64,000 bases of DNA from Haloarcula salinisoli (lineage in GTDB: Archaea > Halobacteriota > Halobacteria > Halobacteriales > Haloarculaceae): contig NZ_RKLQ01000002.1 of NCBI RefSeq assembly GCF_019599405.1, positions 186,001-250,000 of the forward strand, read 5' to 3'. How positions within the stretch are numbered: the first letter of the stretch is position 1; each line of letters begins with the position of its first letter. The notes under the pieces were generated by a model. The model did no database searches. It was not told the DNA's origin and saw only the letters and a list, made by a program, of their open reading frames with translations. The translations under genes and the position numbers were made by a program. Positions 24,169 through 32,695 of this stretch are shown piece by piece.

Positions 24169-24341
24169 CTGGCAGCCACGTCCGTCGGCCGGCCGCGAGA
24201 CGCCGGGAATTCGATATCGTGACGTGGGCGGCTACGCCACGGTGTCGACCCGTCGCGGCGCACCGAGGGCCGGCGCCACGGACGCCCAAGCAGGCTACCG
24301 TCTGTCAGCAGTTGCGCGCTCGATTCGTTCATCGACCGCAT
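24165..24341 (-). CDS. Possible small Arg-rich ORF upstream of the zinc ribbon, 58 aa
   Basis: ORF starting MRSMNESSAQLLTDGSLLGR and ending RPTDVAAR. Its stop overlaps the next start (ATGA), and the AT-rich GTTTATTACC at 24357-24366 lies 16-25 bp upstream, so the RNA probably begins here. The arginine-rich, non-acidic composition is unlike haloarchaeal proteins, so it may be only the leader of the zinc-ribbon mRNA. Confidence 0.35.
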   Translation of the reverse strand: MRSMNESSAQLLTDGSLLGRPWRRPSVRRDGSTPWRSRPRHDIEFPASRGRPTDVAAR

Positions 24342-24481
24342 ATCTCCCCAGTGGGGTAATAAACACTTTTTCAGCCCATTAGTATAAGATATTTTATTTT
24401 TATACAGTGTCAGTATGGGCGGGCAGCCTGCTGACCGCATGTGGAACCCGTGCTCTCGCACAAATCGCCCTGACAACGAGA

Positions 24482-24548
24482 CTAGTCCTGCTCCGACAGA
24501 AACGCCAACAGTCCCTTCTGGGCGTGCAGCCGGTTTTCGGCCTGGTCC
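24482..24548 (-). pseudogene. Orphan duplicate of the argF 3' end
   Basis: On the minus strand this encodes DQAENRLHAQKGLLAFLSEQ-D-stop in the argF reading frame. Bases 24502-24548 match 24929-24975 inside argF at 46 of 47 positions. The terminus LAFLSEQD looks like the original OTC C-terminus, now cut off from the gene by about 380 bp of repeat DNA. Confidence 0.8.
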
Positions 24549-24928
24549 GGCACCCACTTTTTCCGCGTCGGGTGTGCTCACTGGCTCACGGCTCCGCCGT
24601 TCCCCATCCGCGGTCGCAAGCGACCACGATTCGTTCGCACACCACTCGCGCAAAAACTTGGGGAAAAGGCCGCTCGCTGCGCTCGCGATGCGATTCCTGC
24701 TCCGCGGTTCACTGCGTTCGCCGTCGTCGGGCGGCTTTGCGTCCCTCTCCGTTCCGCTTCGAGGAATCTCACTCAGTTCTATTCCTCGCTACGGCTCCAC
24801 GGGTCGCTCCGCTCCCTGTTTCGCTTCGATGCAGTTCGCTGCGCTCACTGCATCGCGCTGCTCGCGGGTCGTTCCTCCCCGCTGCGCGTTGCCCGCGGAA
24901 CCTCACTCCGTTCGGTTCCGCGCCAGCC
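24549..24928 (+). repeat. Dispersed hairpin element, copy C, inserted in the argF 3' end
   Basis: About 380 bp lie between the two copies of the argF end. It begins near CCACTTTTTCC (24554-24564), carries the core GCAAAAACTTGGGGAAAAGG (24650-24669) and many short inverted repeats, and ends with the hairpin 24897-24920 that is identical to 10764-10787. Codon-like ORFs through it are shadows. No transposase or terminal inverted repeat is visible. Confidence 0.7.
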
Positions 24929-25802
24929 ACGCCAACAGTCCCTTCTGGGCGTGCAGCCGGTTTTCCGCCTGGTCCCACACCACCGCGTTCTCGGACTCGA
25001 TGGCGTCGTCGGTGACCTCCTCGCCGCGGTGGGCGGGCAGGCAGTGCATCAGTTTGCGGTCGCCAAGCAGGTCGGTCGTGACCTGGAAGCCGTCGAACTC
25101 CGCGAGTTTTGCCTCGCGTTTGTCCTCCTGGCCCATGCTGACGAAGACGTCAGTGTACACCACGTCGGCGCCGTCGACGGCGGCTTCGGGGTCGTGGGTC
25201 GTCTCGGGGGCGGTGCCGAGCTCGCCAGCCCGGTCGAGCACGTCGTCGTCGACCTCGTACCCCTCGGGCGTGGCCACGGTGAGGTCGAGGTCGACCATCG
25301 CCGCGCCCAGGACGAACGACTGGCAGACGTTGTTGCCGTCGCCGACCCAGGCCACGGAGACGTCGTCGAAGCCGCCGAACTGTTCGCGCACAGTCAGCAG
25401 ATCCGCGAGCGTCTGGCAGGGGTGGGCGTCGTCGGTCAGGGCGTTGATGACCGGGACGTCGCTGTACTCGGCCAGCCCCTCGACGTCCTCGTGGTCGTAG
25501 ACGCGAGCCATGATGAAATCGACGTACCGCGCCAGCGCGCGGGCGGTGTCCTTGACCGGCTCGCCGTGGCCCAGGTGGATGTCGTCGGGACCCAGGAAGA
25601 TGGCGTGACCGCCCAGCTGTGTCATGCCCGTCTCGAAGGAGACACGGGTGCGTGTCGAGGGTTTCTCGAATATCATCCCCAGCGTCTGCTGGTCGAGCAG
25701 GTCACTGGCGTCCTCGCCGTCCGGACCCTTGATGGCGGCAGCGCGGTCCAGCACGGCGGTCAGTTCGTCTGTCGTGAGGTCGTCGACGTCGAGTAGGTGC
25801 AT
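24903..25802 (-). CDS. argF: Ornithine carbamoyltransferase, 299 aa
   Basis: Transfers carbamoyl phosphate to ornithine, giving citrulline. Carbamoyl-phosphate motif STRTR (KPSTRTRVSF), HPCQ (DDAHPCQTLADL), the DVVYTDVFVSMGQ ornithine loop region and HCLP (LMHCLPAHRG) are all intact. The last residues, LAWLARNRTE, come from a hairpin repeat that has replaced the older end (LAFLSEQD, preserved at 24482-24548). Catalytic parts are unaffected, so the enzyme is expected to work. It is the last gene of the arginine cluster, 2 bp after the hydrolase gene. Confidence 0.95.
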   Translation of the reverse strand: MHLLDVDDLTTDELTAVLDRAAAIKGPDGEDASDLLDQQTLGMIFEKPSTRTRVSFETGMTQLGGHAIFLGPDDIHLGHGEPVKDTARALARYVDFIMARVYDHEDVEGLAEYSDVPVINALTDDAHPCQTLADLLTVREQFGGFDDVSVAWVGDGNNVCQSFVLGAAMVDLDLTVATPEGYEVDDDVLDRAGELGTAPETTHDPEAAVDGADVVYTDVFVSMGQEDKREAKLAEFDGFQVTTDLLGDRKLMHCLPAHRGEEVTDDAIESENAVVWDQAENRLHAQKGLLAWLARNRTE

Positions 25803-25804
25803 GG

Positions 25805-26860
25805 TTACAGCAGGCGTTCGGTCACGTCCGTGAGGACGCTCACCGCGCGGTCGTACTCCGCGAGGTCGATGTGTTCGTTGGGCGCGTGGTCGAGGTCGGA
25901 GTCGCCGGGCCCGTAGGTCACCATCGGGCAGTCCCAGGCCCGCGCGTAGACGTTCATGTCGCTGGTCCCGGTCTTCCGGAGCAAGGTCGGGTCGCCGTCG
26001 TGGTCCCGGATGGCCGCCCGGAACGCCCGCGCGACGCTGGTTCGGGGGCTCTGCATGACGGGTTCGACCTTGTCGTCCCAGTTGACGGTGCCGTTGCCCA
26101 GGTGGCCATCGGCCATCTCACGGATTTCGTCGGTCGAATACTCCGGGGGCACCCGGAGCTGGACCTGCATCGTCGCCTCGACGGAGAGGCCGTCATCGGA
26201 GGTCCCACCGCGGAAGTCGACGGGCTTGCAGGTGACCCGTTCGAAGACGGGGTGCCACTCGTCCTTGGCGAACTCGTCTTCCACCGCGGCCCACCAGTCT
26301 ATCGCGTCCTGGATGGCGTTGTTCTCCGGGCGCGAGGAGTGGCCGGACTCGCTGGTGGCGACGTAGGTCCCACCGAGCAGGCCCCGATAACCCAGCGTGA
26401 TACCCTCCCAGCCGGAGGGTTCGCCGTTGATGACGGCGTCGGGCTCGCTCTCGCGGTCTTCGACGAGATAGCGACCCCCTGTGGAGTCGACCTCCTCGCG
26501 GACGACGCCGACGAAGGAAGCGCCGGTGCGGACGGCGGCGACGGCCATCGAGCAGAGCGGCCCCTTCGCGTCGACGGAGCCACGGCCCCACAGCACCTCG
26601 CCGTCGTCGGTCTCCTCGATGCGGACCGGAATGTCGCCCGGGACGGTGTCGATGTGCGACGTGAGGAGCACGCCGTCGTCCGCGGGCGCGCGGACGTTGC
26701 CGACCTCGTCTATCCACACCTCGCGGTCGTGAGCGTCGAAGAACGCTTTGAGCCGTTCGGCGGCCTCGCCCTCGTTGCGCGAGACCGACGGGATTCGGAC
26801 GACGTCTTCCAGCAGTTCGCGGGCCTCGCCGTCGGCCTCGGTGGCGACAGCCTCGCTCAT
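25805..26860 (-). CDS. lysK: LysW-ornithine/lysine hydrolase (M20 family), 351 aa
   Basis: M20 metallopeptidase that releases the amino acid from the carrier LysW. Metal-site signatures are SHIDTVPGD, WGRGSVDAKGPLCSM (D as bridging ligand) and REEVDSTGGRYL. The position between the aminotransferase and argF argues that ornithine is the product released here. The start overlaps the stop of argD (ATGA), and argF follows after 2 bp. ArgE-type deacetylase is the alternative, but the presence of lysW and argX makes the carrier route the better reading. Confidence 0.9.
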   Translation of the reverse strand: MSEAVATEADGEARELLEDVVRIPSVSRNEGEAAERLKAFFDAHDREVWIDEVGNVRAPADDGVLLTSHIDTVPGDIPVRIEETDDGEVLWGRGSVDAKGPLCSMAVAAVRTGASFVGVVREEVDSTGGRYLVEDRESEPDAVINGEPSGWEGITLGYRGLLGGTYVATSESGHSSRPENNAIQDAIDWWAAVEDEFAKDEWHPVFERVTCKPVDFRGGTSDDGLSVEATMQVQLRVPPEYSTDEIREMADGHLGNGTVNWDDKVEPVMQSPRTSVARAFRAAIRDHDGDPTLLRKTGTSDMNVYARAWDCPMVTYGPGDSDLDHAPNEHIDLAEYDRAVSVLTDVTERLL

Positions 26861-27984
26861 CCCACGACCTCCGTCATCGCTTCGACAACCTCGTCGGCAT
26901 GTGACTCTTCGATGGTCAGGGGCGGGAGCAGGCGCACGACCGTTCGACCGGCCGGCAGCGCGAGGATACCGTGGTTCAGCGCGAGTTGCTTGAGCGCCTT
27001 GTTCGCGCCGCGGCCCACCTCGACGCCTATCATCAGACCCTCACCGCGGATGTCCCGGACCTCGTCGCCGATAGCGGCTTCCAGTTCGGTCTGGAGGTAC
27101 TCGCCCATCGCGGCGGCGTTCTCGGGGACATCGTCCTCGACGATAGTCGAGACGGTCGCGCCGGCGGCCGCGGAGATGACCGGGCCGCCGGAAAACGTCG
27201 AGGCGTGGGAACCGTAGTTCTCCGCGATCCAGTCCCGACACAGCGTCGCGCCGATGGGCAGACCGTTGCCCAGCCCCTTGGCCGACGTTATCATGTCGGG
27301 GGCGACGTCGGCCCGCTGGGAGTTCCACAGCGCTCCCGTTCTACCCATCCCGGTCTGGACCTCGTCGAAGATGAGCGCCGCGCCGGCGTCTTCGGTAATC
27401 TCGCGGGCCGCTTCGAGATAGCCCGGCGAGGTCGGGTTGATGCCGCCTTCGCCCTGGACGGGTTCGACGATGAACGCCGCGGTGTCCTCGTCGACGGCCT
27501 CGTCGAGTGCGTCGGCGTCGTCGTAGGGGACAAACTCCACGTCGCCGATGAGCGGCTCGTAGGGCTTTTTGTACTTGTTCTTCCAGGTGGTCGCGAGCGC
27601 CCCCATGGTGCGGCCGTGAAAGCCCTGCATCGTCGCGACGATCTTCGAGTTGCCCGTCGCCGAACGCGCGAATTTGAGCGCCGCTTCGTTGGCTTCGGTC
27701 CCCGAGTTGCAGAGCCAGGTCTTGTCGATGGGGTCGGGCGCGGTGTCCGCGAGCAGGTCGTACAGCGCCGTCCGCTCGGCGTTGGGGTAGGAGGCCTGCA
27801 CGTAGGTTATCTTCTCCAGTTGCTCGGCGACGGCCGATTGGACGGCCTCGTGGCCGTGGCCCAGCGGGACACACGCGTACGAAGCGCCCATATCGAGGTA
27901 TTCGGTGCCGCTGTCGTCGTAGACGTAGGCGCCGTCGCCGCGTTCTATCTGAATCGGCTTCTCGTTGAAGACGAAGCCGCTCAC
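26857..27984 (-). CDS. argD: LysW-glutamate-semialdehyde aminotransferase (acetylornithine type), 375 aa
   Basis: Class III PLP aminotransferase. CNSGTEANEAALKFAR binds the cofactor phosphate, DEVQTGMGRTG holds the PLP-ring aspartate, and SAKGLGNGLPIGA contains the Schiff-base lysine. It converts carrier-bound glutamate semialdehyde to carrier-bound ornithine. The start lies 49 bp after argB; the stop overlaps the next gene by four bases. Length is typical of ArgD/LysJ. Confidence 0.93.
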   Translation of the reverse strand: MSGFVFNEKPIQIERGDGAYVYDDSGTEYLDMGASYACVPLGHGHEAVQSAVAEQLEKITYVQASYPNAERTALYDLLADTAPDPIDKTWLCNSGTEANEAALKFARSATGNSKIVATMQGFHGRTMGALATTWKNKYKKPYEPLIGDVEFVPYDDADALDEAVDEDTAAFIVEPVQGEGGINPTSPGYLEAAREITEDAGAALIFDEVQTGMGRTGALWNSQRADVAPDMITSAKGLGNGLPIGATLCRDWIAENYGSHASTFSGGPVISAAAGATVSTIVEDDVPENAAAMGEYLQTELEAAIGDEVRDIRGEGLMIGVEVGRGANKALKQLALNHGILALPAGRTVVRLLPPLTIEESHADEVVEAMTEVVG

Positions 27985-28033
27985 AGCGACGCACCTCCGG
28001 CCGTCGCGCCGTCGACACGTGTCGTGTGCACAG

Positions 28034-28870
28034 TCATTGTTCCTCCGTTACAGCCCCGGCCTTGATATGTGTCCCGTCACCGTCCAGCGCAGACAGAATC
28101 GGCTCGTCGGCGTTGGCGTCGGCGACGACGACCTCGGGCGAACCACCCGAGAGGGCCTCCTCGGCGGCCATTATCTTCCGGCCCATGAACCCCTCGGCGG
28201 CAGCTTCGAGCGCCTGCCAGTCGTCGCTCGTCTCGACGGATTCGATGAGTGTATCGGGGTCGTCCGGGTCTTCGTAGACGCCGGAGACGTCGGTCAGCAG
28301 GACGAGCGTGGCGTCGAGTTCGCCCGCGATGGCCGCAGCCGAGCGGTCGGCGTCGGTGTTGACCGGGATGATTTCGTCGTCATCTTTGCCGGCCATCGGC
28401 GGTGCCACAACGGGCGTGTAGCTATCCCCGAGCAGCGACTCCAGGAGGTCACCGTTGACCTGCTTGATGGTCCCCGAATGGTCACCCCGGCGAATCTTCT
28501 TCTTGCCGTCCTCGACGACGCGGACGGCGGACTTGCGGGGGCCATACAGCAGTTTGCCGTCGACGCCGTTCAGTCCGACGGCGTCGACACCCTCGCTCTG
28601 GAGCCCGGCGACCAGCTGGGTGTTGAGGTGACCGAAGGCCATCTCGAACACCTCCATCGTCGTCTCGTCGGTGAAGCGGCCGACGACGCCGCTTGGCGTC
28701 TCGACGTACTCCGGTTCGATGCCGAGCCGTTCGAGCGTCTCGTCGACTTTGGTGGAACCGCCGTGAACCACGACGACCTCGTTGCCCTGTTCGACGAGTG
28801 ATGCGACGTCCGCGAGGGCGCCCGCGGGGTCTACCGCGCGAGCGCCGCCGACTTTGATAACGACTGTCAT
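28034..28870 (-). CDS. argB: LysW-glutamate kinase (acetylglutamate-kinase family), 278 aa
   Basis: Amino-acid kinase fold with MTVVIKVGGARAVDPAGALA (the KxGG phosphate loop), VVVHGGSTKVDETL, a substrate segment around YVETPSGVVGRFTDETTMEV, and the ATP site INTDADRSAAAIAG-type sequence (PVNTDADRSAAAIAGELDAT). In a LysW-dependent cluster it phosphorylates the gamma carboxylate of carrier-bound glutamate. It lies 18 bp after argC. Confidence 0.93.
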   Translation of the reverse strand: MTVVIKVGGARAVDPAGALADVASLVEQGNEVVVVHGGSTKVDETLERLGIEPEYVETPSGVVGRFTDETTMEVFEMAFGHLNTQLVAGLQSEGVDAVGLNGVDGKLLYGPRKSAVRVVEDGKKKIRRGDHSGTIKQVNGDLLESLLGDSYTPVVAPPMAGKDDDEIIPVNTDADRSAAAIAGELDATLVLLTDVSGVYEDPDDPDTLIESVETSDDWQALEAAAEGFMGRKIMAAEEALSGGSPEVVVADANADEPILSALDGDGTHIKAGAVTEEQ

Positions 28871-28888
28871 GAAAACTTGGGTCAGGTG

Positions 28889-29926
28889 TTACGGTGCGCC
28901 GACGGGGTGGAGCCCCTGGAACTCCAGGCCCGCCGTCTCCTCGATGCCGAGCGCGATGTTGGCGGCGTGGACGGCCTGGCCGGCCGACCCCTTCATCATG
29001 TTGTCGATGGCGGAGAACACCACGAGGCGCTTGTTCCCGGGGTCGAGTTCGAAGCCGACCTCCGCGCGGTTCGTGCCCGCGACGGCCTTCGGTTCGGGGT
29101 AGCGGTAGACGCCGCCACCGCCCGAGACCAGTTCGACGAACGGTTCGTCTTCGTACTGTCCCCGGTAGGCGCCCCAGAGGTCGCCCTTGGAAACGGGGCC
29201 GTCGGGGAAGACGTGACAGGTCGCGCTCGCGCCCCGGACCATGTCGACGGCGTGGACGGTAAAGGAGACGTCGACGCCGAGGAACTGCTGAATCTCGGCC
29301 TCGTGGCGGTGGCCCGTCGGGGCGTACGGGCGGACGACGCCCGAGCGCTCCGGATGTGAGGAGGCCTCGCCGCCGCCGGCGCCGCCCTCGCTCGAGCCGA
29401 CCTTCACGTCGACGACGATCTGCTCGTCGCCGGAGAGGACGCCGTGCTCGAAGAGGGGGAGCAAGCCCAGAATCGTCGCCGTGGCGTTGCATCCGCCCGA
29501 CGCGATGAGGTCCGCACCCGCGAGGTTCTCGCGGTTCAGCTCCGGCAGCGCGTACTCCGAGTCGGCCAGCAGCTCCGGCCGGGTGTGGCCGTCGTACCAC
29601 TCGTCGTACTGGGCCTCCGAGTCGAGGCGGAAGTCAGCCGAGAGGTCGACGACGGTGTCTGCGGCGTCCTGGAAGGCGTCTATCTGCTCCATCGAGACGC
29701 CGTGGGGCGTCGCCGCAAAGAGGACGTTGACGCTTTCGAGCTCTGCCGGGTCCGAGAAGCGCACCTCGGAGTGGCGCAGGTTCGGGTGGGTGTTCCCGAT
29801 GGTCTTGTTCTCCTTCGAGCGGCTGGTGGCCTGGGCGAGTTCGAACTCGGGGTGGCCGTCGATGAGGCGAAGCAACTCGCCGCCGGTGAACCCGGAGCCG
29901 CCCACGACGCTGGCCGAGTATGTCAT
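28889..29926 (-). CDS. argC: LysW-glutamyl-phosphate reductase (ArgC family), 345 aa
   Basis: NADPH-binding start MTYSASVVGGSGFTGGELLR (GxxGxxG). The catalytic cysteine is in ASGGCNATATILGLLPL, and a conserved histidine follows in the RHEAEIQQFLG region. It reduces carrier-bound glutamyl phosphate to the semialdehyde. The ATG overlaps the stop of argX (ATGA), and argB follows at 18 bp, so the genes form one transcription unit. Confidence 0.94.
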   Translation of the reverse strand: MTYSASVVGGSGFTGGELLRLIDGHPEFELAQATSRSKENKTIGNTHPNLRHSEVRFSDPAELESVNVLFAATPHGVSMEQIDAFQDAADTVVDLSADFRLDSEAQYDEWYDGHTRPELLADSEYALPELNRENLAGADLIASGGCNATATILGLLPLFEHGVLSGDEQIVVDVKVGSSEGGAGGGEASSHPERSGVVRPYAPTGHRHEAEIQQFLGVDVSFTVHAVDMVRGASATCHVFPDGPVSKGDLWGAYRGQYEDEPFVELVSGGGGVYRYPEPKAVAGTNRAEVGFELDPGNKRLVVFSAIDNMMKGSAGQAVHAANIALGIEETAGLEFQGLHPVGAP

Positions 29927-30819
29927 GCTGGTGTCTCTGGGCCGCTCCCGCTTTGTGCCTTCGATTCGAGCCAGTCGACGACCTCGCTGGGTACGTCCAC
30001 GTCGCTGACGTCGTTGAGGGCCTTGAACTCGACGGTGTGGTTGACTTCGTGGACCGTGTAGTCCTCGAACTCGCCGCTCTCTTCGTCGACCCCTGTTTCC
30101 ATCAGGTCGATACCCAGAAGACCGCCGCCGACTGCCGCGCTCGCCTTCTCGACCAGTTCGAGCGCGCGGTCGTCCAGTTCGAAGGTGTCGGTCTCGGCGC
30201 CCTTCGCGGCGTTGGTGAGCCAGTGGTCCGACGACCGGACCATCGCGGCGACCGGCTCGCCGTCGACGGCCAGCACGCGGATGTCCCGGCCGGGCTTGTC
30301 GACGAACTCCTGGACGTAGAATATCTTGTGCTCGTAGTGGCCCAGCGTCTCCTTGTGCTCCAGGATGGCCTCGGCGGCGTCGCGGGAGTCGATTTTCGCC
30401 ATCAGGCGACCCCAGGAGCCGACGACGGGTTTGAGGACACAGGGGTAGCCAAAGTCCTCGATGGAGTCGAGGGCGGCGTCTTTCGTGAAGGCCACGTCCG
30501 TATCCGGCGTCGGGACGCCAGCCTCGACTAAGGCGAGGCTGTTCTTGACCTTGTCCGCACAGACCTCGGCCACGTCGGGGCCGTTGACGACGGGCACGTC
30601 GTAGGCCTCGGCGAACTTCGTCGCGTAGACGCTGCGAGAGGTCGATAAGCAGCGGTCGACGACGATGTCGAGGTCCGAAAAGGAGTCGGGGGCCTCGCTG
30701 ATGTTGAACTGCTGTTTGCGAACGTCTATCTTCGTGATATCGTGGTCGCGCTCGCGCAGTTCCGAGAGCAGGAGCTTCTCGTCCTTGCGGATACGCGAGT
30801 AGAGGAGTCCGATGTTCAT
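29923..30819 (-). CDS. argX: Glutamate-LysW ligase, ATP-grasp, 298 aa
   Basis: RimK/LysX-type ATP-grasp ligase that attaches glutamate to the C-terminal glutamate of LysW. ATP-grasp landmarks: YPCVLKPVVGSWGRLMAKI, YVQEFVDKPGRDIRVLAVDG, and the metal-site end GIDLMETG through YTVHEVNHTVEF. Haloarchaea do not make lysine by the aminoadipate route, and every neighbour is an arginine gene, so glutamate rather than aminoadipate is the expected substrate. It follows lysW by 51 bp. Confidence 0.92.
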   Translation of the reverse strand: MNIGLLYSRIRKDEKLLLSELRERDHDITKIDVRKQQFNISEAPDSFSDLDIVVDRCLSTSRSVYATKFAEAYDVPVVNGPDVAEVCADKVKNSLALVEAGVPTPDTDVAFTKDAALDSIEDFGYPCVLKPVVGSWGRLMAKIDSRDAAEAILEHKETLGHYEHKIFYVQEFVDKPGRDIRVLAVDGEPVAAMVRSSDHWLTNAAKGAETDTFELDDRALELVEKASAAVGGGLLGIDLMETGVDEESGEFEDYTVHEVNHTVEFKALNDVSDVDVPSEVVDWLESKAQSGSGPETPA

Positions 30820-30870
30820 GCTGTTGGCTCCGTGTGCGTCACGGCGGCGCCGCGCGCCACCGCCACCACC

Positions 30871-31035
30871 TCACTCACCCCAGTCCTCTTCGAGCTCGGG
30901 GGCGCTGTCGAGCTCGACGGGGTCGGTACCGATGACTTCGAGCTCGGCACCACAGGTCGCACAGTCGACGATCTCTCCGACTTCGAGGCTGTCGTGCAGG
31001 GAGACCTCCGCCCCGCACTCGATGCAGTCTGCCAT
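30871..31035 (-). CDS. lysW: Amino-group carrier protein LysW, 54 aa
   Basis: The gene is too short for usual ORF cut-offs. It encodes MADCIECGAEVSLHDSLEVG, then EIVDCATCGAELEVIGTDPV, ending EDWGE. Two CxxC pairs form the zinc knuckle. The C-terminal EDWGE is the invariant LysW tail whose final glutamate is ligated to the substrate amino group. It shields the amino group during arginine synthesis in place of an acetyl group. It has its own TATA box (31063-31070) 28 bp upstream. Confidence 0.96.
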   Translation of the reverse strand: MADCIECGAEVSLHDSLEVGEIVDCATCGAELEVIGTDPVELDSAPELEEDWGE

Positions 31036-31062
31036 TGTACCTCTCTCTCGCGGACGTATCTA

Positions 31063-31070
31063 CTTAAAAC
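31063..31070 (-). promoter_or_regulatory. TATA box of the lysW-argF transcription unit
   Basis: The minus strand reads GTTTTAAG, 28-35 bp before the lysW ATG at 31035. This places the transcription start at the ATG (leaderless). It lies in the 162-bp gap after argH, indicating that lysW onward can be transcribed separately from argGH. Confidence 0.6.
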
Positions 31071-31197
31071 CACCGAACCTATCAGATAAAATTACACACC
31101 CACACTCCACTCTAATGGCGTTAGAAGCCCTTCATCCGCACGTGTCTGGATTCTGTATCAGTTTTCTGGTATAATATCCCCGCGAGGGGGTCGTCGT

Positions 31198-32691
31198 TCA
31201 GACATACTCCTCGACCTCCGTCTGTAGACGGTCACGTGCGCCGGAGACCGTCGCCTCGGCCGCGTCGAGCTGTTCACTGTGGCTCGCCAACACGTCGTCG
31301 GCCGCCAAGAGCTGTGCCGCGACCGCCTCGGGGGCCGGGCCGCCTCTGGAGTCCCGCATCGCGACGCTCTCGGCGGGGTCCAGCGCGGCCTCGACGGCCT
31401 CGCGGTCGACGTACTCGGAGAGTGGGTCGCCCAGCACGTCCTCGGCGACGGCCGAGAGCGCGTCGTAGTCGGGGGCGTCCTCGTCGGGGTCGAGGTCGGC
31501 AGCGACCTCGGCAACAACCTCGTGTGCGGTGCGGAACGGCACGCCGGCCATCGCCAGCAGGTCCGCGACCCCGGTCGCGGTGGCAAAGCCCTCGGTCGCT
31601 GCGGCTTCGAGCCGGTCGGCGGGCCAGTCGGCCGTCGCCACCGCACCCGCCGCGACTTCGACGCTCTCCGTGACGCTGTCGATGGCGTCCCAGGCGTGGT
31701 GACCCGCCCGCTGCAGGTCGCGATTGTACGCGCGGGGCTGGCCCTTGAGGTTGGTCAGTAGCCCGTTGAGTCCCGCGGTCGCGTCGCCCGTGCGCCCGCG
31801 AACGAGCTCCAGCGTGTCGGGATTCTTCTTCTGGGGCATGATAGAACTCGTCGAGGCGTAGTCGTCGTCGAGTTCGACGTGGCCCTTGCTTGCCATCACG
31901 ACGACGTCCTCTGCCAGCTGTGAGAGGGTCGTCGCCAGGCCGGCGACGGCGCCCGTCACCTCGACGAGGAAGTCACGGGTCGCCGAGGCGTCCATGGAGT
32001 TCTCCGCCACCGAATCGAACCCGAGCAGCTCCGCCGTGCGCTCGCGGTCCACGTCGAAGGGCGTCCCGGCGAAGGCGGCCGCGCCCAGCGGGTTCTGGTT
32101 GACCCGCTCGTAGGCGTCGAACAGTCGCGCCGTGTCCCGTTGCAGGGCCTGCTCGTAGGAGCATATCCAGTGAGCCACGGTCGTCGGCTGGGCGGGCTGG
32201 AGATGCGTATAGCCCGGCATCACCGTCTCGGTCTCGGCGCGAGCGACGTCGAGCAACTGCTCGCGGGCGCCCACGAGGGTCTCGAGGAGTTCGAGCACGT
32301 CCGAGCGCAGGCGGTAGCGGATGCAGGCCGCGACCTCGTCGTTGCGCGACCGGGCGGTGTGCATCTTCCCGCCCGACTGCCCGACGCGGTCGATAACCGC
32401 GCTCTCGATGGCCTCGTGGACGTCCTCGCCGTCCGGCAGTTCGCCGTGGCCCGCGTCCTCGATGTCGTCGAGGGCGGCCAGAATCTCGCCGGCGGTCTCC
32501 GCGCCGACGATGTCCTGCTCGACGAGCATCACCACGTGTGCGCGGTCGACGGCCAGGTCCGCCCCGAAGATGCGCTCGTCGTCGGAAAGCGAGGAGAGAA
32601 ACGAGCGGGCGGGGCCGCCGCTGAAGCGGTCGCGGCGGACGGCGGTCTGGTCGCCGGCTGACCGATTGTCGGCCTCGTGCTCCTCGCTCAT
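31198..32691 (-). CDS. argH: Argininosuccinate lyase, 497 aa
   Basis: Fumarase/aspartase superfamily enzyme splitting argininosuccinate to arginine and fumarate. It contains HTARSRNDEVAACIRYRLR, PGYTHLQPAQPTTVAHW and the flexible catalytic loop TSSIMPQKKNPDTLELVRG. The ATG at 32691 begins MSEEHEADNRSAGDQT; an upstream in-frame ATG at 32730 would overlap argG. The gap to argG is 4 bp, so they are co-transcribed. Confidence 0.95.
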   Translation of the reverse strand: MSEEHEADNRSAGDQTAVRRDRFSGGPARSFLSSLSDDERIFGADLAVDRAHVVMLVEQDIVGAETAGEILAALDDIEDAGHGELPDGEDVHEAIESAVIDRVGQSGGKMHTARSRNDEVAACIRYRLRSDVLELLETLVGAREQLLDVARAETETVMPGYTHLQPAQPTTVAHWICSYEQALQRDTARLFDAYERVNQNPLGAAAFAGTPFDVDRERTAELLGFDSVAENSMDASATRDFLVEVTGAVAGLATTLSQLAEDVVVMASKGHVELDDDYASTSSIMPQKKNPDTLELVRGRTGDATAGLNGLLTNLKGQPRAYNRDLQRAGHHAWDAIDSVTESVEVAAGAVATADWPADRLEAAATEGFATATGVADLLAMAGVPFRTAHEVVAEVAADLDPDEDAPDYDALSAVAEDVLGDPLSEYVDREAVEAALDPAESVAMRDSRGGPAPEAVAAQLLAADDVLASHSEQLDAAEATVSGARDRLQTEVEEYV

Positions 32692-32695
32692 CTGA

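Noticed and set aside
24415-25500. 361-codon plus-strand ORF running through the repeat element into argF
   Set aside because: It is a shadow of argF extended by hairpin DNA. The repeated PSGRAAGF segments in it only reflect the 47-bp duplication.
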